A stretch of 25,920 bases of DNA from Apostichopus californicus (Eukaryota > Echinodermata > Holothuroidea > Aspidochirotida > Stichopodidae), in NCBI GenBank assembly GCA_020650975.1, contig JAIPMN010011354.1, positions 1 to 25,920 of the forward strand, read 5' to 3'. The notes beneath the pieces are model-generated. The model was not told the origin of the DNA, searched no databases, and saw nothing but the letters and a program-made list of their open reading frames with translations. Position numbers and translations under genes: made by a program. This document shows, piece after piece, positions 9,884 through 21,937 of this stretch (positions within the stretch are counted from its first letter, which is position 1; each line of letters starts with the position of its first letter).

Positions 9884-10438
9884 ACAAGCGTACAAGTAAC
9901 GAAAGTACATGAAAACGATCAAACATCTTATAAGAAGTATAACAGATAAAACATGTATACAAAAGGTGAGATACCGCCCATCCGCGCTAGTGCGGAACAG
10001 GCGTAAACGAACGAAGTAGTTTCGTGGAACTACTACCTGAAAAGGTAAGGTTACGCTACTCAAAAACGAACACATGGGCATTGGTCGCACACTAAAAACA
10101 GCCCCCAAACTCCCTCCCTTTAGAAGAAAAGGATACTTATCAGGCTGTAAACGACTGTAAAATGTTCTTAAATCCAATAGGATGTAAAGAAGGTAAAAAT
10201 CCAATATATTCCGGGCAATTTCCGAAAGATTTTAATCCACTACGAAAACGTATGTGTAAACACTTTGGGTGGTAGAATGAGAAGGAAGGTCATCGACCGG
10301 AGTAGCCGGTCGATGAGGGTGCACAGTGTTAAAAGATTACCAGGGCATACTAGACACGGTAGAATGAGGTGCTAATGTTGTGAGGAGACAGGTAAGCGAG
10401 TCACTCGTAAATATACAAAGCAGTAAGTTTTATCATAC
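9884..10438. mobile_element. Insert bracketed by 47-bp direct repeats
   Basis: This segment is visibly richer in CpG than its flanks and contains two inverted repeats: CCGC/GCGG near 9983-9996, and a perfect 10-bp GC-rich stem CATCGACCGG-AGTAG-CCGGTCGATG at 10291-10315. An open frame of 129 codons on the minus strand (9815-10204) covers part of it, but it begins inside the insert, runs out into the minisatellite edge, and shows no recognisable domain. Possible readings are a small element with terminal direct repeats, or unequal duplication followed by divergence. I cannot assign a class. Confidence 0.35.
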
Positions 10439-10485
10439 CCAGATTTCACTGGAGTGGTCACATTGTTTGGTGCACGATGATGAGT
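10439..10485 (+). repeat. Direct repeat, right copy (47 bp)
   Basis: This is the same orientation and length as 9837-9883, with three substitutions near its end (GTGCACGATG against GCTCACAATG). After it the sequence diverges at once, as it does after the left copy. Confidence 0.85.
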
Positions 10486-11654
10486 TTTCTTGTCTCTACC
10501 ATGAATTCAGAAAAAGATTGTGACTTATAGGTATCTCCATCCAAATTGTCCACTTCTCCATATAGACAACATACAAAAATTGCCTAATGATAAACTAGAA
10601 GACCTACATGCACCATCATTTATCTCCCCCCCCCCCGCCCCCCTCGGTTCACTTTCCACATTTTCAATCTGTCATTCTGAAGTCTCGGCAAGTACCTTTT
10701 GAAGACTTCACCATCCTTTTTCAAGATATCTTTTCAAGATCCTCTTAAATCCAGTTAGATATTTCCCATCATGGCGGTATTTACCTGTCGGGCCTCGCAT
10801 TTCAAGCTATTTGACTGGCTGCTACATTCAAGTGGATTTTGTCATTTGCTAGTAATAAAAGAGAAAAAAAAAGGCACTTGCATTTTTCTGCAAATAGACA
10901 TTTTTATAGAACATCAAATACAATGTAGTGTGATACTAATGTGCGGAAGTGAGAACTCGATCTCAGCAAGTAGACTTTTTTTAGTGCATCACTTTGCATG
11001 CTTAAAATGAATTATTCAAGTACAGTAGCTGAAATTGTGAAAATGTAGGCCTTCCCTTGTCTGTATATTTTCATTGCTAACTTCAAACCAGTTTTGGGTT
11101 GTAGTTTCCTCCATTCAAACTCACTGGCTTTTCTATTTCCACTTTCCAGGCTACATAATCTTGGCCAAAACATTTTTGTTTGTTTTTTCTTTCTTCTTTT
11201 TTCTTCTCCTGATTTGAACTAGAGGGCGCTTTTATGCTTTGTTACTGTGGAGTTGTATATAAATCAGAATATTAAAATCAGGGTAGGACATATGAGTGAA
11301 CTTAAATAGCAAAAAAGTGATTCAGACACCAAATTGTGATGAGAATTCTGTACGTGTGTCCCGGGTGAGTTTCTTTCCTGTTTCCAGCACGTCTCCCATG
11401 CTTGATGTTCATTGAATAATTGATAGTTCGTTGTTGGCTTGTTTATAATTAATGTATGAACCTACTGTATAAGGTCAGAATCAATGGCTTGAAGTGGAGA
11501 CACAAGTAGATGTTACAGTCACTTGTCTGAAGAATCTGCATCGAAGGTTAAAGTTAGTGTCGGAAAGGGCCAACGCACCCACTCATACGACTTTACAACA
11601 CTTAAAAATCACTGAACCGTAACCTGTCATCGCACCCACCAACCGAAGTGTGCA
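10486..11654. other. Non-coding stretch
   Basis: No gene was recognised. It holds an 11-base C-run (10626-10636) and T/C-rich tracts near 11170-11205. Open frames at 10520-10702 and 10771-11010 lack splice context and familiar motifs. Confidence 0.5.
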
Positions 11655-11845
11655 CAATTCAAACCGTCGGTCCCCGGGTGGATTTGTCATAGGGTGCAGT
11701 GACAATCCGGAGTAGGCTACTATATTTACAAGATACCTCACAGATGCCCATTTTATACACCTGAGTGACCAGAGGCAATTGGAGATTAAGTGCCCAAATT
11801 TCCCAATGACACATGGTAATGATCTTGCCAGGACTCAAACCTGCA
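11655..11845 (-). mobile_element. SINE-like repeat body with box-B-like end
   Basis: On the minus strand the piece starts GCAGGTTTGAGTCCTGG, close to a Pol III box B. It continues with GGGCACTTAATCTCCAATTG, then GTGTATAAAATGGGCATCTG, an arrangement I associate with the body of tRNA-derived SINEs of marine invertebrates. No convincing box A is found in the next 60 bases upstream, so the head is either lost or too decayed. The low-coordinate end is not sharp, and a short open frame over it (11659-11868) is incidental. Confidence 0.4.
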
Positions 11846-12984
11846 ATAAGTTTTCTGAAAAACCTCAAAAGTCCCCCTCTGGAAGGAAAACAAAGGGCTC
11901 ATGTTTGGCAGAAACATATATCTTTTTTCTCAATTTGTATGTAAAACGTGCACTTGTTGTTATTTAAAAAGTGCCCTCTGTTGTTAAAAATTAAAGTCCC
12001 AAGTCTTAAGTGTGTATAAGAATGGTTTACTATTATAATTCAAAAGTGACCTGTTGTTGAAAACATTCAATACCAGAAGTTGCGGTACAGAAAGTTTTGA
12101 GGTTACTATTTGGCTTGCCCAGTGAAAACAAAGTGCCATGTTCTACTACTGCTTAAAGTCTGTGCCCCTCCCTCGCCCCTCTCTCCCCCTCTCTCCCCCT
12201 CTCCCCAAGAAAACCAAATGTTCAGCCTTTTCCACATTCCCTGATCAGACCTAGAGTTCAAACATTGCATAGTAATTTTGAAGCTCTCAACACTGTGTCA
12301 TATAAAATACATAGTATTTCCTGTGTACTAAACATGCTAAACAAATGTTTGTACTTGTACCAAACAGCAATTTATTTGCCCATATTGCATAGCATTTGGT
12401 GATGCGAAACCGGATAAATTATTCCATTGGCCAACTAGAATACAATAATGTTGTTGTAAGGTAATATTGTGTATTATATTTGATAAACAATGTCCATAAA
12501 ATAGCTGAATCATTCAATATTTGTTATCAAACCCAAGCTGCATGTACAGCACAAGTCCCTGATGACACAATATCTTGTTGCTGATGGTCAGTGAAGGACA
12601 TTCATAAGGATTTGATTAAAAATGTTTTTTTTGTTGTTGATATTTTTCTTTTCTTTTCAACACTCTTCACAATTGCTAAAGTGCAATAGCTGTTGTCAGT
12701 GCACTTTAAACATAGAGCCTTCTGTAAAGTTTAGACAAGTTTAGCATTTTGTAATAAAAGTCGTATCATATATTCTATGCAGTTTGCTAGATAGTTCAGG
12801 AAAGTACACCTAGATTCATCTTCATTAGATCCGGCCTGATTAAAGTCAAACAAGACTCTTTCCTGTCTGTGGTCTCTGTTTGAATTATTTTTTCATCAAC
12901 TAAAAACTTTATCCATCTCTGGATCCTAAGTATATTGTGACAAGACTAAATTCCAGGAGCAAATCAACTCGGACAAAAGAAAAA
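11846..12984. other. Non-coding stretch with CT-rich tract
   Basis: A CCCCTCTCT tract runs from about 12166 to 12207. AAAGTGCA (12678) and TGCACTTT (12700) form an 8-bp stem with a 14-base loop, too short for a microRNA precursor. Nothing else was recognised. Confidence 0.5.
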
Positions 12985-13540
12985 GAGTTAAAAGGACGAT
13001 ACGATACGATGGAAACGGAAACCGTCTGACAAAGAATTACGAATGGTTGACAGAACCTTACATCGAGTTTAACCTTGTAACAGTAAAAAACAGAGAAAAG
13101 GACGATATGACACCAGGGACGATGTAGTATGAATGGTTGATAGCCTTCACACTGAGTTCATCACCTCAGAAACAAACAAAAATAGACAGAGGAGAGGACT
13201 ATATGACAGAAGAGGAAACAGAAACTTTAAGATCTATGAATGATTCGCACAATCTGCTGATATTTTATGTTAAAATTGCACAGTAAGAGACAGAGTGAAG
13301 GACGATATGACAGCAAGGTAGCTGAAAATTCATATGAATGAAATATAATGGTACTGTACGTAGTATCTTATTGTGGGATAGGCTCGTATGGTGGAGAGAT
13401 TGACAGAGTAGAGGACGATATGACAGACCTTACAGCAGTGGAGCAAATACAGACTTTTCATGTTTATTTTATATGAATATTGTGTCACTGGCGCTAAGCT
13501 CAGATAGTAAAGATATATAAGGACGATATAAGAGAAAAGA
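12985..13540. repeat. Degenerate tandem repeat, period about 105 bp
   Basis: The core GGACGATATGACA or a close variant recurs at 12994, 13100, 13196, 13300, 13413 and 13521, spacings of 106, 96, 104, 113 and 108. It is often preceded by GACAGAG-like purines and followed by GAAACAGAAAC or ATGAATGGTTGA. Copies differ strongly and contain indels, so this looks like an old minisatellite in decay. No open frame follows the unit, and the ORF on the minus strand (13330-13560) is incidental. Confidence 0.65.
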
Positions 13541-13909
13541 AAGCTGTCTGAAATAATCATGGATAGTGTATTGTAGACTGTGTTTTGACAGCTTCAGACT
13601 GCAGCTAGGCCAGGGGGCTTTCTCTAATAAACAGAGCAGTTATTTTGTGGGACGCTATTCTTGCTGACTTGACATGGATAAGACAGGAAATAAGATATGT
13701 TCACGGTTGAAAAATAATCTTGATTACACATTAAGTGCTAAGGCTGTCTCAGGTGGAAACCATATAAAGTGGGTTGTAAATCTTTTCCAAATGCAAACAA
13801 TCCAAGAAACATTAATACGTGATTAGTTAATCTCCCCCCCCCCCACCATCCCCGCAACTGATCTAGGTAGGGTCATGGACCTTTTTGGAAGGCTTCTCAT
13901 GGAGGTGGA

Positions 13910-14220
13910 GTGATGGTCTTAATTCCCAAGATATTTAGTAAATTCCCTGACTGAGTGTTTTATCCCCAACTGTTGATGGGAGTTGGCAATGGCCACCTCC
14001 CATCCCCGCCCCCCACCTTTGTGCACACCACTGACTGTACAGTGGTCACTGGTCTCGGTATACACGTGCACTGCACAGACACTTTCCTATCTTCCTATTG
14101 GAGTGATGACCGTCTTAATTCTTAATTCTCTCTGTCTTTCATCCAAACCCTAAAATTTCTGACTACTTTGTTCACAAATTGATGGTGAAATTCGCCTTTT
14201 GCCACCTAGTACCCTCTCCA
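13910..14220. repeat. Old local duplication, about 190 bp apart
   Basis: GGAGTGATGGTCTTAATTC (13911) and GGAGTGATGACCGTCTTAAT (14100) are followed in the same order by CTGACT, a GTTGATGG or ATTGATGG block, and GCCACCT with a C-rich end. Similarity is patchy with indels, as expected for a diverged direct duplication. C-rich tracts at 13834-13844 and 14000-14015 lie next to it. Confidence 0.4.
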
Positions 14221-15520
14221 TCCTGACATTTTAATTGAAGTCTCTTAAAATATTATTATGTTTTTTAAGAAAAAAACCATTTTCAATGTACTTTTATGGT
14301 TATTTGCATACAGCTGTATTTATGTATTCTTGTAGCTTTTATTGGTGTGCATAGTAATATGATCTACATGAAGGTTTGGGACCCATTACTGCATGGAAAC
14401 GTGAGGAGATAGTAGTGCAGTTCAGAAGGTATTTAGATTGTACTATTACATTGTCTGAGGGTCAACGACCAGCAGTCACATACTTCTTGTATCTTCGAGT
14501 TACCGTAGAGCTATTCGCAGAATTAATGTTCACTGAGGATAAATTGTTCAAATAAATTGAGCAATAAACAAATTGAGAAAGAACTGCCAAATTCAATTTA
14601 TTAATTAAACCTCAGGGCCTTCGCTTTTGTTACACTTGAGGGCGTAACTTTATACGATGTATTTCAGATGAAGGGTTGTTTTATACAACGAAAAAGTGTT
14701 TCATCACCACAGAACATTTCAATCCCCAAATTTAAACACAAATGAAGTCATGGATTGTGAATCCATCAAAGTTCGATTCGAAGCATCCCCAGTGGATAAA
14801 TAACTATTTAAAATGCATCAAATATCGCACAGTGCTAAATTACCAATTTTTGCAAGTTTGCCACTTCTTTGTGGAATTTTTTTTTTGCTTTTTGCATCTT
14901 TTTTTAACAATATTTTCTGGTGTAAACTATATTAAGCGATCATAGAGCGTCATATTTTGTGAAGGTTAACTCATAATAAATTGACGATACGCCAAAAAAG
15001 TTTTCCATCAATCGGAAAGGAAAAAGCAAAACTATCTTATTCACCTTCGATTAAACTTAATTATTCACGATTTCAGTGTCCCTGTAGCATTGTAGCGATC
15101 TTGTTTATTATCATGAAAATTAATGAAATGAGGCCATACATATTCCTTCACTCCTCCGACTGACTTACCTCGCCTGTCCGTGCGGTGTACTGTATGATTC
15201 AAGAAAAGGAAGTCAAGAAAGGATGTCAATGTGATCAATATTAATTGGAAGAATATTTCACACAGTTACAGTTGAATAGGTTTTAATTCATCACTGTTTA
15301 ATAATGGAAGTGTCCTCAATAAATGCAGTTTTGACAGGTACGAACACCACGGTCGTAGATTGGTACTGTTTGTTTAATATAAACGATGAAGTTTGGCAGA
15401 ATTTGGGCTTGTTAACTGTATATTTGCGTGCCATAGTAACATTTCTTTAGCTACTCCAGTTTTCAAGATGTTCAACTTTAAAATGATGTTTAATCTCTGG
15501 AATGCTACTTTAATTCTAAA
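14221..15520. other. Unique AT-rich non-coding stretch
   Basis: No gene, repeat or element boundary is recognised. Short open frames at 14742-14945 and 14981-15163 cross T-runs and carry no known motif. Confidence 0.5.
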
Positions 15521-15709
15521 ATGATGATGATGGTAATGGTGGTGGTGGTGGAGGTGGTGGTGTTGGTGGTGTTGGTGGTGGTGGTGGTGATGGTGGTGGT
15601 GGTGGTGGTGATGGTGGTGGTGATGGTGGCGGTGGTGATGATGATGGTGGTGATGGTGGCGTTGGTGATGGTTGTGGTAGTGATAATGATGATGGTGATG
15701 ATGATGATG
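15521..15709. repeat. GGT/GAT trinucleotide microsatellite
   Basis: About 190 bases are built from ATG, GTG and GGT triplets, pure GTG in the middle and ATGATG at both ends. Both strands therefore show long low-complexity frames (poly-Val/Met on plus, poly-Pro/Ser on minus). These are artefacts of the repeat, not proteins. Confidence 0.95.
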
Positions 15710-18700
15710 TGGATTTATATAGCATCAATTCAGAAACAAGAAGTAGCTGCTCTATATAGGTATTAACAAAACAAGTCAATCACAAATCATAATGAACAAG
15801 TAAAGAAAGATGGTTTGACTCATTCAGTACAGGCTAAAATATTAATGCCAATTCTTTTGTTTTTACACAAATTCTAATAACTCAACCAAATCATGTTCTA
15901 ATTTTTATTGTTCTGGTAGACAGAAAATACCCAACCATTATCATTATAGTCTACTGAATGTCATAGAGATTAATTGTCATGAACAAGTAATCCCAAAAAT
16001 ATGTTTAAAAAGAAATCTTATTCCATGTGCAGGAGATAACAGAATCACAGATTTCATGTTTCTTCACATACAAGACTGTTCAAAGACTTGATCAAGTCCA
16101 AACATGACATCATTGAGCCACATGTGAAAGTTCGGTATTTTTTTTTTTTTTCTTTGATTGTATATTACAATGTTTCTTTTCTGTAATGGAGATGGGTTTT
16201 GCAATTATGCCGCCGAATCTAAAATATTGAACCTCTCTCAGCATGACCTAATTAATGATGTAATTGGCTTCATTGTCAACACTGTTAATATTCTACCTTA
16301 AGTAATATTTAGAAAAAAGAAAAAAAAGGAAAAAAAAGAAGAGAAACCAAAAGGTTTTCTGATCCTATAGTGGCACTATGACATCACAGATTAACAAAGT
16401 GACAGCTCATTCCAGACATGACTTTTAAAACTAGGATATCTCCCAAACAGAGTCGCAAGTTCCTCACAGAGATCTCTGTTCATATATAACCTACAGATTA
16501 CAACAGGTTGGTTTTGTGTCCCCTTTAACTTTATATGAATCCTCCAATCTCCCTTCAAGAATTTAAAACTGCATTTAGTAAGAAGGATTTCATTTGCAGT
16601 TAGCACTCTTTTTATAGGGTCTCATTGCTTGTTTGGTTTCCTGTTTAGTATTTCTTCTTCGTAATGTTTTGCTACTCAATGTTGTGCAAGTCGCGATCGT
16701 TATATTTGAATAGTATTATTATACGTTTTGTCTCTGCGGTTGCACTGTATGTATTGATATTGTTACATGTACTATTAAAACTAAAGATAAGAAAATATTA
16801 AATTGTTAGGCAATGATTGAGTTGTATTGTAATACTAAAGAACTCACAAAATTATCATGTCTATTTGTATAAATGTCAAACGAGTCAATATAAGAGATGA
16901 AAAAAAAAAAAAACTATATATGAAATTAAATACAGTAACATGCACCCTCGGTTGACATCCAACACCATCATACGGTATGTACAAGGCGTGCTGTGCATCC
17001 ATGTATAAATAAGCCTCAAGAAATAAAGTATGTCTCTTGTTCCTTATTCCTTGAGGATACCAGAGCATCAAGGTCACTGACGATGTAACATGACAACTTT
17101 GCCTAGAGAATTAGACCATTTTTTGCCTAATTCGATAACATTTTACAGTGTGCATGTGTATCCATTATCCACTACATATATATGTGTAAGGCTTGTACGG
17201 ATTTCATATCCATCAGTCTGTGTAATTTTATTTATTTTTTTTGGTTGTATTGACATCAGATTCGACAGCAAAGCAGCTTGAGATTGGAATTTCTTGTTTT
17301 GCCTGTCCTACTCATTTACCGTTTCATTTGTCAAATTGCAAAGTTTTTATTTCCCCGGAGGAAGCTGCTTGATTATAGGAAGAAATTCTAGGAATAAAAC
17401 CTCTGTCTTGCTTTAAGTCGGATCTATCAGATTGAAAACTAATTGGTTTGTTGTTTGATGGAATAAACTGTTAAAGCTTGCTGGGGAGGGGAAGGGGGAA
17501 GGAGTGACTGGGGGGGGGAGTGGAGATTATACATAGAGATCTAATGATGAGATATTATCACCATCAGGTTAAAGGATTAAGACCATGTGTGTTTATTGCT
17601 ATGGTTCCCACTCCACACCAGACATGAACATTTTAAAACAGTTAGATGTAAAAAACATATTAATAAAGTGAACTCTACAATTGGAATATTTAGATGATGT
17701 CAAAATTGGGATCCATTGTCCATCCAGGTATACAAACTTTACCAAATATGAAAATAAATTTACATGAGAGATTTAAATTAAGGTCTAAGTGAATGATAAA
17801 TCAGTAACCTTAAAAAATGTTTCTTTAAATAGCACCTCATTTCTTGTAATTACCCATTTTACTGGAATGTCTGACCGAAGACACTCAGTTATTGCACATG
17901 GAAATCATGGTCATGCATGGGCCCCGTCTGATTCCAGGCAAGGTTGGTTAGGGGGAGGAGGGGGGGGGGGTAAATAGCCCTTAAATAATACATAACCTAA
18001 TTATTAGGAGGGAATCAGTAATTGTTTAATACTCTGCATTCTCAAAGTTTTTTGACACCTTTTATAATTAGTTTTAATTCAGGATTGAATTAATTAAAAG
18101 TTCAAGAGACTTGCCGATGCTAACCTCAATGTACAAACTATCTTTAATATGTAAATGAGATCATCAAAGTTGCAGCTAGATAATTAGTTAATTTACATAA
18201 TATTTACACAATTAGCTTAGAGGATAAACTTCCCCATTTTGCACAACAGTTTGAGCACTAAAAATAACCATGTCAGGAACTCAGACAGCGAGAAATTTTT
18301 ACTTTTTTGTAAAAACGGAAATGTCAATAATTGGTTTCTTGTGAGCACAAATTGCTTCAAGTATTGTTTTCATTGGTTCTTTTTTTTTAAAGATAAAACA
18401 GGGGTAGAACCTGTGATAAGAGGTCATTCTAGCTATAAAATACTTTCTATTTTTTTCTAACTTTTTTAAACAAGTTTTCTTCCTTTTTTTTGCATGCTTT
18501 CAATTTCAACATTGGTTTCTTTCAATAATGTTATCACAGGTCTGTAAATATATGTATGGTTGATATTTAAGACATTCGATGCATTCGAGGAACCTTAAGT
18601 AATGAAAAGATAATTCTAATTGAAATTGAAATTCAACTGGAAGTCTTTGAAGACTTTACTTCACCTGTCTCCGTAACCTTAATATGTCTCCTTAATGACG

Positions 18701-18889
18701 CGGTCATTGGGGACACAGTGCAAGAATCTTACCATCAGTTAATAGGCTAGGGTAATTAGGTGTGCATAGGTCAAGGAGACAGGTAAGAGAGGAGAGATGG
18801 AAATTCCCAAAACCAATTTATTTTGAGGGTTTTCACTCCAAATCACCACCAGTTGCATGTATCTACGATATGGCAGCATATACTGTACA
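15710..18889. other. Long AT-rich non-coding stretch
   Basis: No credible gene was found in 3.2 kb. It contains poly-T (about 16137-16151), A/G-rich (16311-16346) and poly-A (16901-16913) tracts, and G-runs at 17510-17518 and 17960-17970. ACCTGTCTCC (18663) and GGAGACAGGT (18775) are an inverted pair about 100 bp apart. The minus-strand frame at 16391-16606 has mixed composition but no recognisable domain. Confidence 0.5.
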
Positions 18890-19410
18890 TTAAAGGCATT
18901 GAAGACTCGCCCCAAACTGCGTGCCGCCCTCTGGTAAAAGTGAACTTTCCGTTGCTTGCGAGTGAAGTTTTCTTCTTGTCGCTACAAATGCAGACAGTAA
19001 TGAAACCTGATACCTTAATTGTTATCTTTTATCTGGACCTGAGATGTCCATCGCTGCTATGTACACTGTGTTGTGGGTATTGACCGTAGCTGTATGTACT
19101 GACTGAACACTAGTGTCTAATTACCGACGGTAGCAAGATTTCTGTGTGTATTTTCTGGGATCGATGGTGGTGTCTAACACTTCCGTTACACCTCATTTGA
19201 AACTAGGTCAGATTACGGGCATCAGACGTTTCTTTACAATACAGCGATGGACATTTCAGGTCCAGCTAAAGATATAACAAGGTATCACGTTTCATTACTG
19301 TACTGTCTGCATTTTGTAGCGACACGAACAAAACGTCACTTGCAAGCAACGGAAAGTTAACTTTTTCAGATGGCCGCACACGGTTTGGGGCGAGTCTTCA
19401 ATGCCTTTAA
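18890..19410. mobile_element. TTAA-flanked foldback DNA element (MITE)
   Basis: A TTAA at 18890-18893 and another at 19407-19410 flank a 513-bp element whose ends are perfect inverted copies of AGGCATTGAAGACTCGCCCC and continue as imperfect inverted arms of about 165 bp (18894-19056 and 19242-19406). The centre of about 185 bp is unpaired. A TTAA target duplication is characteristic of piggyBac and Kolobok elements. The AGG terminus is not the classical piggyBac end, so Kolobok-like is my preference, by inference. There is no transposase gene. The arms differ by substitutions and small indels, which suggests age. The plus open frame 18823-19083 is a by-product. Confidence 0.85.
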
Positions 19411-20299
19411 GTGTACTGTGGCAAAATTTATCACATTGTTTCTGTCGTAAACATGAATAAATAACTGTACATACTCCTCTGTGTAACGATTATGGGAGAA
19501 AGGAATCGCACACTTGAATTTCCCGCTGTTTTTATAAATTATAGGATCTTATAACTGAGTAAGTTTTATCTCCGAGGGTCGAACACAATTTATAGTTGCA
19601 GCAATTTTATAATTGTGAATATTAGAACTATGATGAACGGCTGGGGCTAGCCCGCACGGCGGACATCACTTGTTGTCCACCATAATCCTACGAGAGAAAT
19701 GCATAATGGATAGTATACTGCCAGCACCAGGGAAATACGTAGGCCGATGTAAATTTGCCGCTTGAACAGACAAAATAAATTGACTGATATGTGAGAAGTT
19801 TTCTGTGATACTTACCTAGGGATCAAAGTCAGTGGAGGAAATACAGTTATATATTACTCATGGATTTGTTAATTTTGAAAGACAAAGGCATTAATAATCC
19901 TTTGCTGGCCATGTTTGTGATAGATTGGCTGTCACATGCTTAAGTGGTGAAGGTCGAGTGAAGCTTCTGTTTAATTTGTTTCATATTTGACCATGCAAGA
20001 AACAAATAAACTGTTGATAAAGACCTTGATAACATATATGAATGTAACAGCAGGCAGGCAGGAATTGCAATTATATCAACCTAGTAGAGAGGCTGCTAAT
20101 TGTTGGGTTTGTCTGTAGATGATTGGTACATCTCAGTGTTTCTTTTCCCACAGCAGTATACGAAACCATACTACTACTGTTTTCCTACATTCTGATGAAC
20201 TTTTATAAGTAGTGTGTTGATCTGCAATACAGTAACACATATTGGGTTTATGTGATGTTATATAAACAACTGTGATGATGAACCATTGAAATACTTTAC
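19411..20299. other. Non-coding stretch
   Basis: No gene was recognised. A GC-richer patch around 19635-19680 (GGGGCTAGCCCGCACGGCGG) has no splice-bounded frame. GCAGGCAGGCAGG at 20049-20061 is a short tetranucleotide repeat. Confidence 0.45.
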
Positions 20300-20808
20300 A
20301 TCATCAGGCATTGTTCAACCATCTGTTGAATGTTGCCCTCCTCGAGCAGTTTCCACCTGTCTCTCTATTTCTCTCTTGTGCTGTCATAGCCCATGTTGGT
20401 GTCTTTACGTACTCGGATCGAGTCATCTCTCCATCTTCTCTTTGATCTCCCCCCTTCCTCTTCTTCTTCCTCCCTTATCTTGGCTGCCATTCTGTTATTA
20501 TCTTCGACCATCTTTTATCTTGGGATCTTGCAATATGCCCATCTCAATTGTAATTCTTTGATTTTGGCTATGACATCATTTACTGTACTTTCATCTTCCT
20601 TCTGATTTCCGTGTGTTTAATTACTCTAGCTCTCAGTGTTAGATGTAGCCGATTTCGTTCCATTGCTCTTTGTGCTATTTTTAGTGTTTGCTCAGTCTGC
20701 ATGGTAGTAATCCAAGTTTCCTCAGCTGCATATACAGTACAGTATGTCATCATGGTTAGAGCAAAACTGATTGAACATCCTCGTCTGTAGTGACACTAGG
20801 TATTCCTG
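20300..20808 (-). pseudogene. LINE (non-LTR retrotransposon) ORF2 C-terminus, decayed
   Basis: On the minus strand, conserved C-terminal blocks of a LINE polyprotein appear in order but in shifting frames. They are SLQTRMFNQ (20793-20767), MMTYCTVYAAEETW then KIAQRAMERNRLHLTLR (about 20754-20620), IARSQDKRWSKIITEWQPR (20534-20478), GRSKRRWRDD (about 20450-20420) and RDRWKLLEE (about 20355-20325). In intact relatives this run follows the reverse transcriptase core and reads ...NQCVLPVLTYGAETW...AGHIAR..D.RW...EW.PR. The copy has at least two frameshifts and internal stops, so it is dead. Past the C-terminus the minus strand carries TGATGATG units, a tail type known in RTE-like LINEs; the clade is inferred. 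Endonuclease and polymerase domains are absent: a 5'-truncated copy. Confidence 0.85.
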
Positions 20809-21937
20809 ACTAAATAGTCAAGTTAAAATGCAAATTCCCTAAGTTGATCATGCTTTTAAAGTAAAGCCTCACCATGCACTATATATTATAAACACTTTAT
20901 CTACAGGTTCTTAAGTCGGTTACTAATGTGTATAGTACAATCAAACAATCATGACAATTTGTTTACATTTTAGCCAAAATTCTGGCCCATTCTCAGAGAT
21001 TAAGCAGATTTAAGTTGCAAGAGAGAGAGAGAGAGAGAGAAAGAGAAAAAAAATCAAACAGCAAGATTGTGTGATTGTTTAGTACCAAACTAAAAAAAAA
21101 ACCTGAAATGTTTAGACCATTAAGTTTGAATACAATATGAGAATTTAATGGAGGGTAGTGTGTTGAGATAGTAAAACTCAAACCTTTTATATGAAAGCTT
21201 AAAGCAAACACATTGTACACACACTTGAGAATAAGATGGCCACAAAAAAGAATTTCTATTTTGGTCTATGAAATGACAAATTTTACATTAAATTTCCTCA
21301 GCTGGGTGACTGGGAGATCATATTCGCATATCCTTGTAATTAAGTCACTCGATCATTTCTGTTCAAATATGGAGGGGGGGGGGAGGGGGATCAATGGTCA
21401 TTAAAATATTTCTTGTGAGCATTAATTTCCACAAATTATACCCTGTATTGAATGTATCAGCTTGTATAATTACAGGATATGAATGTTTAGCATGTACCGA
21501 ATGATAATGACAACCAATCTTACTAACGCATTTTACGATTTAAAGATTTAGATTTTACTATCGCATATCTAATTCAGGGTAATTTGGACAGCTATTATCA
21601 TAGAATGTCCTATCCAATACCCCAATGCAAATATGTCTCATGTTTCTGACTGAACAGCAAAAATTCATGGTCATTTCATCCTTTGGTTTTGTTAAAAAAA
21701 ATAAAAAAATTTGGTAATTATGCCTTTTTCTCCTTTAATCAAGCAAAGCTGCAAATGTATTGTCTCCTAGCAGTGACACAATTCCTACTGTACGGTTGTC
21801 ATGTACTTTTGTATGATATGTCTTATTGCAAACTGGAGACTTCATAGAAATGCTTGCATGGATGGGCAAAGTACAATTTAAAATTCTGTTCACTTTGCTA
21901 TTCTACAGTATGTCTGAGAGTGCTAAACATAAGCTCT
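20809..21937. other. Non-coding stretch with GA microsatellite
   Basis: A GA repeat of about 30 bases lies at 21019-21047, followed by A-runs, and a G-run at 21374-21383. Open frames crossing the GA tract on the minus strand are low-complexity. No gene was recognised. Confidence 0.5.

Noticed and set aside
9562..9912. 116-codon plus-strand frame (Pro/Trp-rich repeats) and its minus-strand partners
   Set aside because: They are readings of the 49-bp minisatellite, which lacks stops in several frames; the unit is not a multiple of three, so the peptide changes register between copies.
9815..10204. 129-codon minus-strand frame, the longest in the window
   Set aside because: No domain, no sensible start context, and it crosses the left direct repeat into flanking DNA. 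A chance frame in a CpG-richer insert is more likely.
12678..12707. MicroRNA-like hairpin with AAAGTGC seed-like sequence
   Set aside because: Only 8 paired bases and no extension; far below precursor size.
15516..15779. Poly-Pro and poly-Val frames on opposite strands
   Set aside because: Produced entirely by the GGT/GAT microsatellite.
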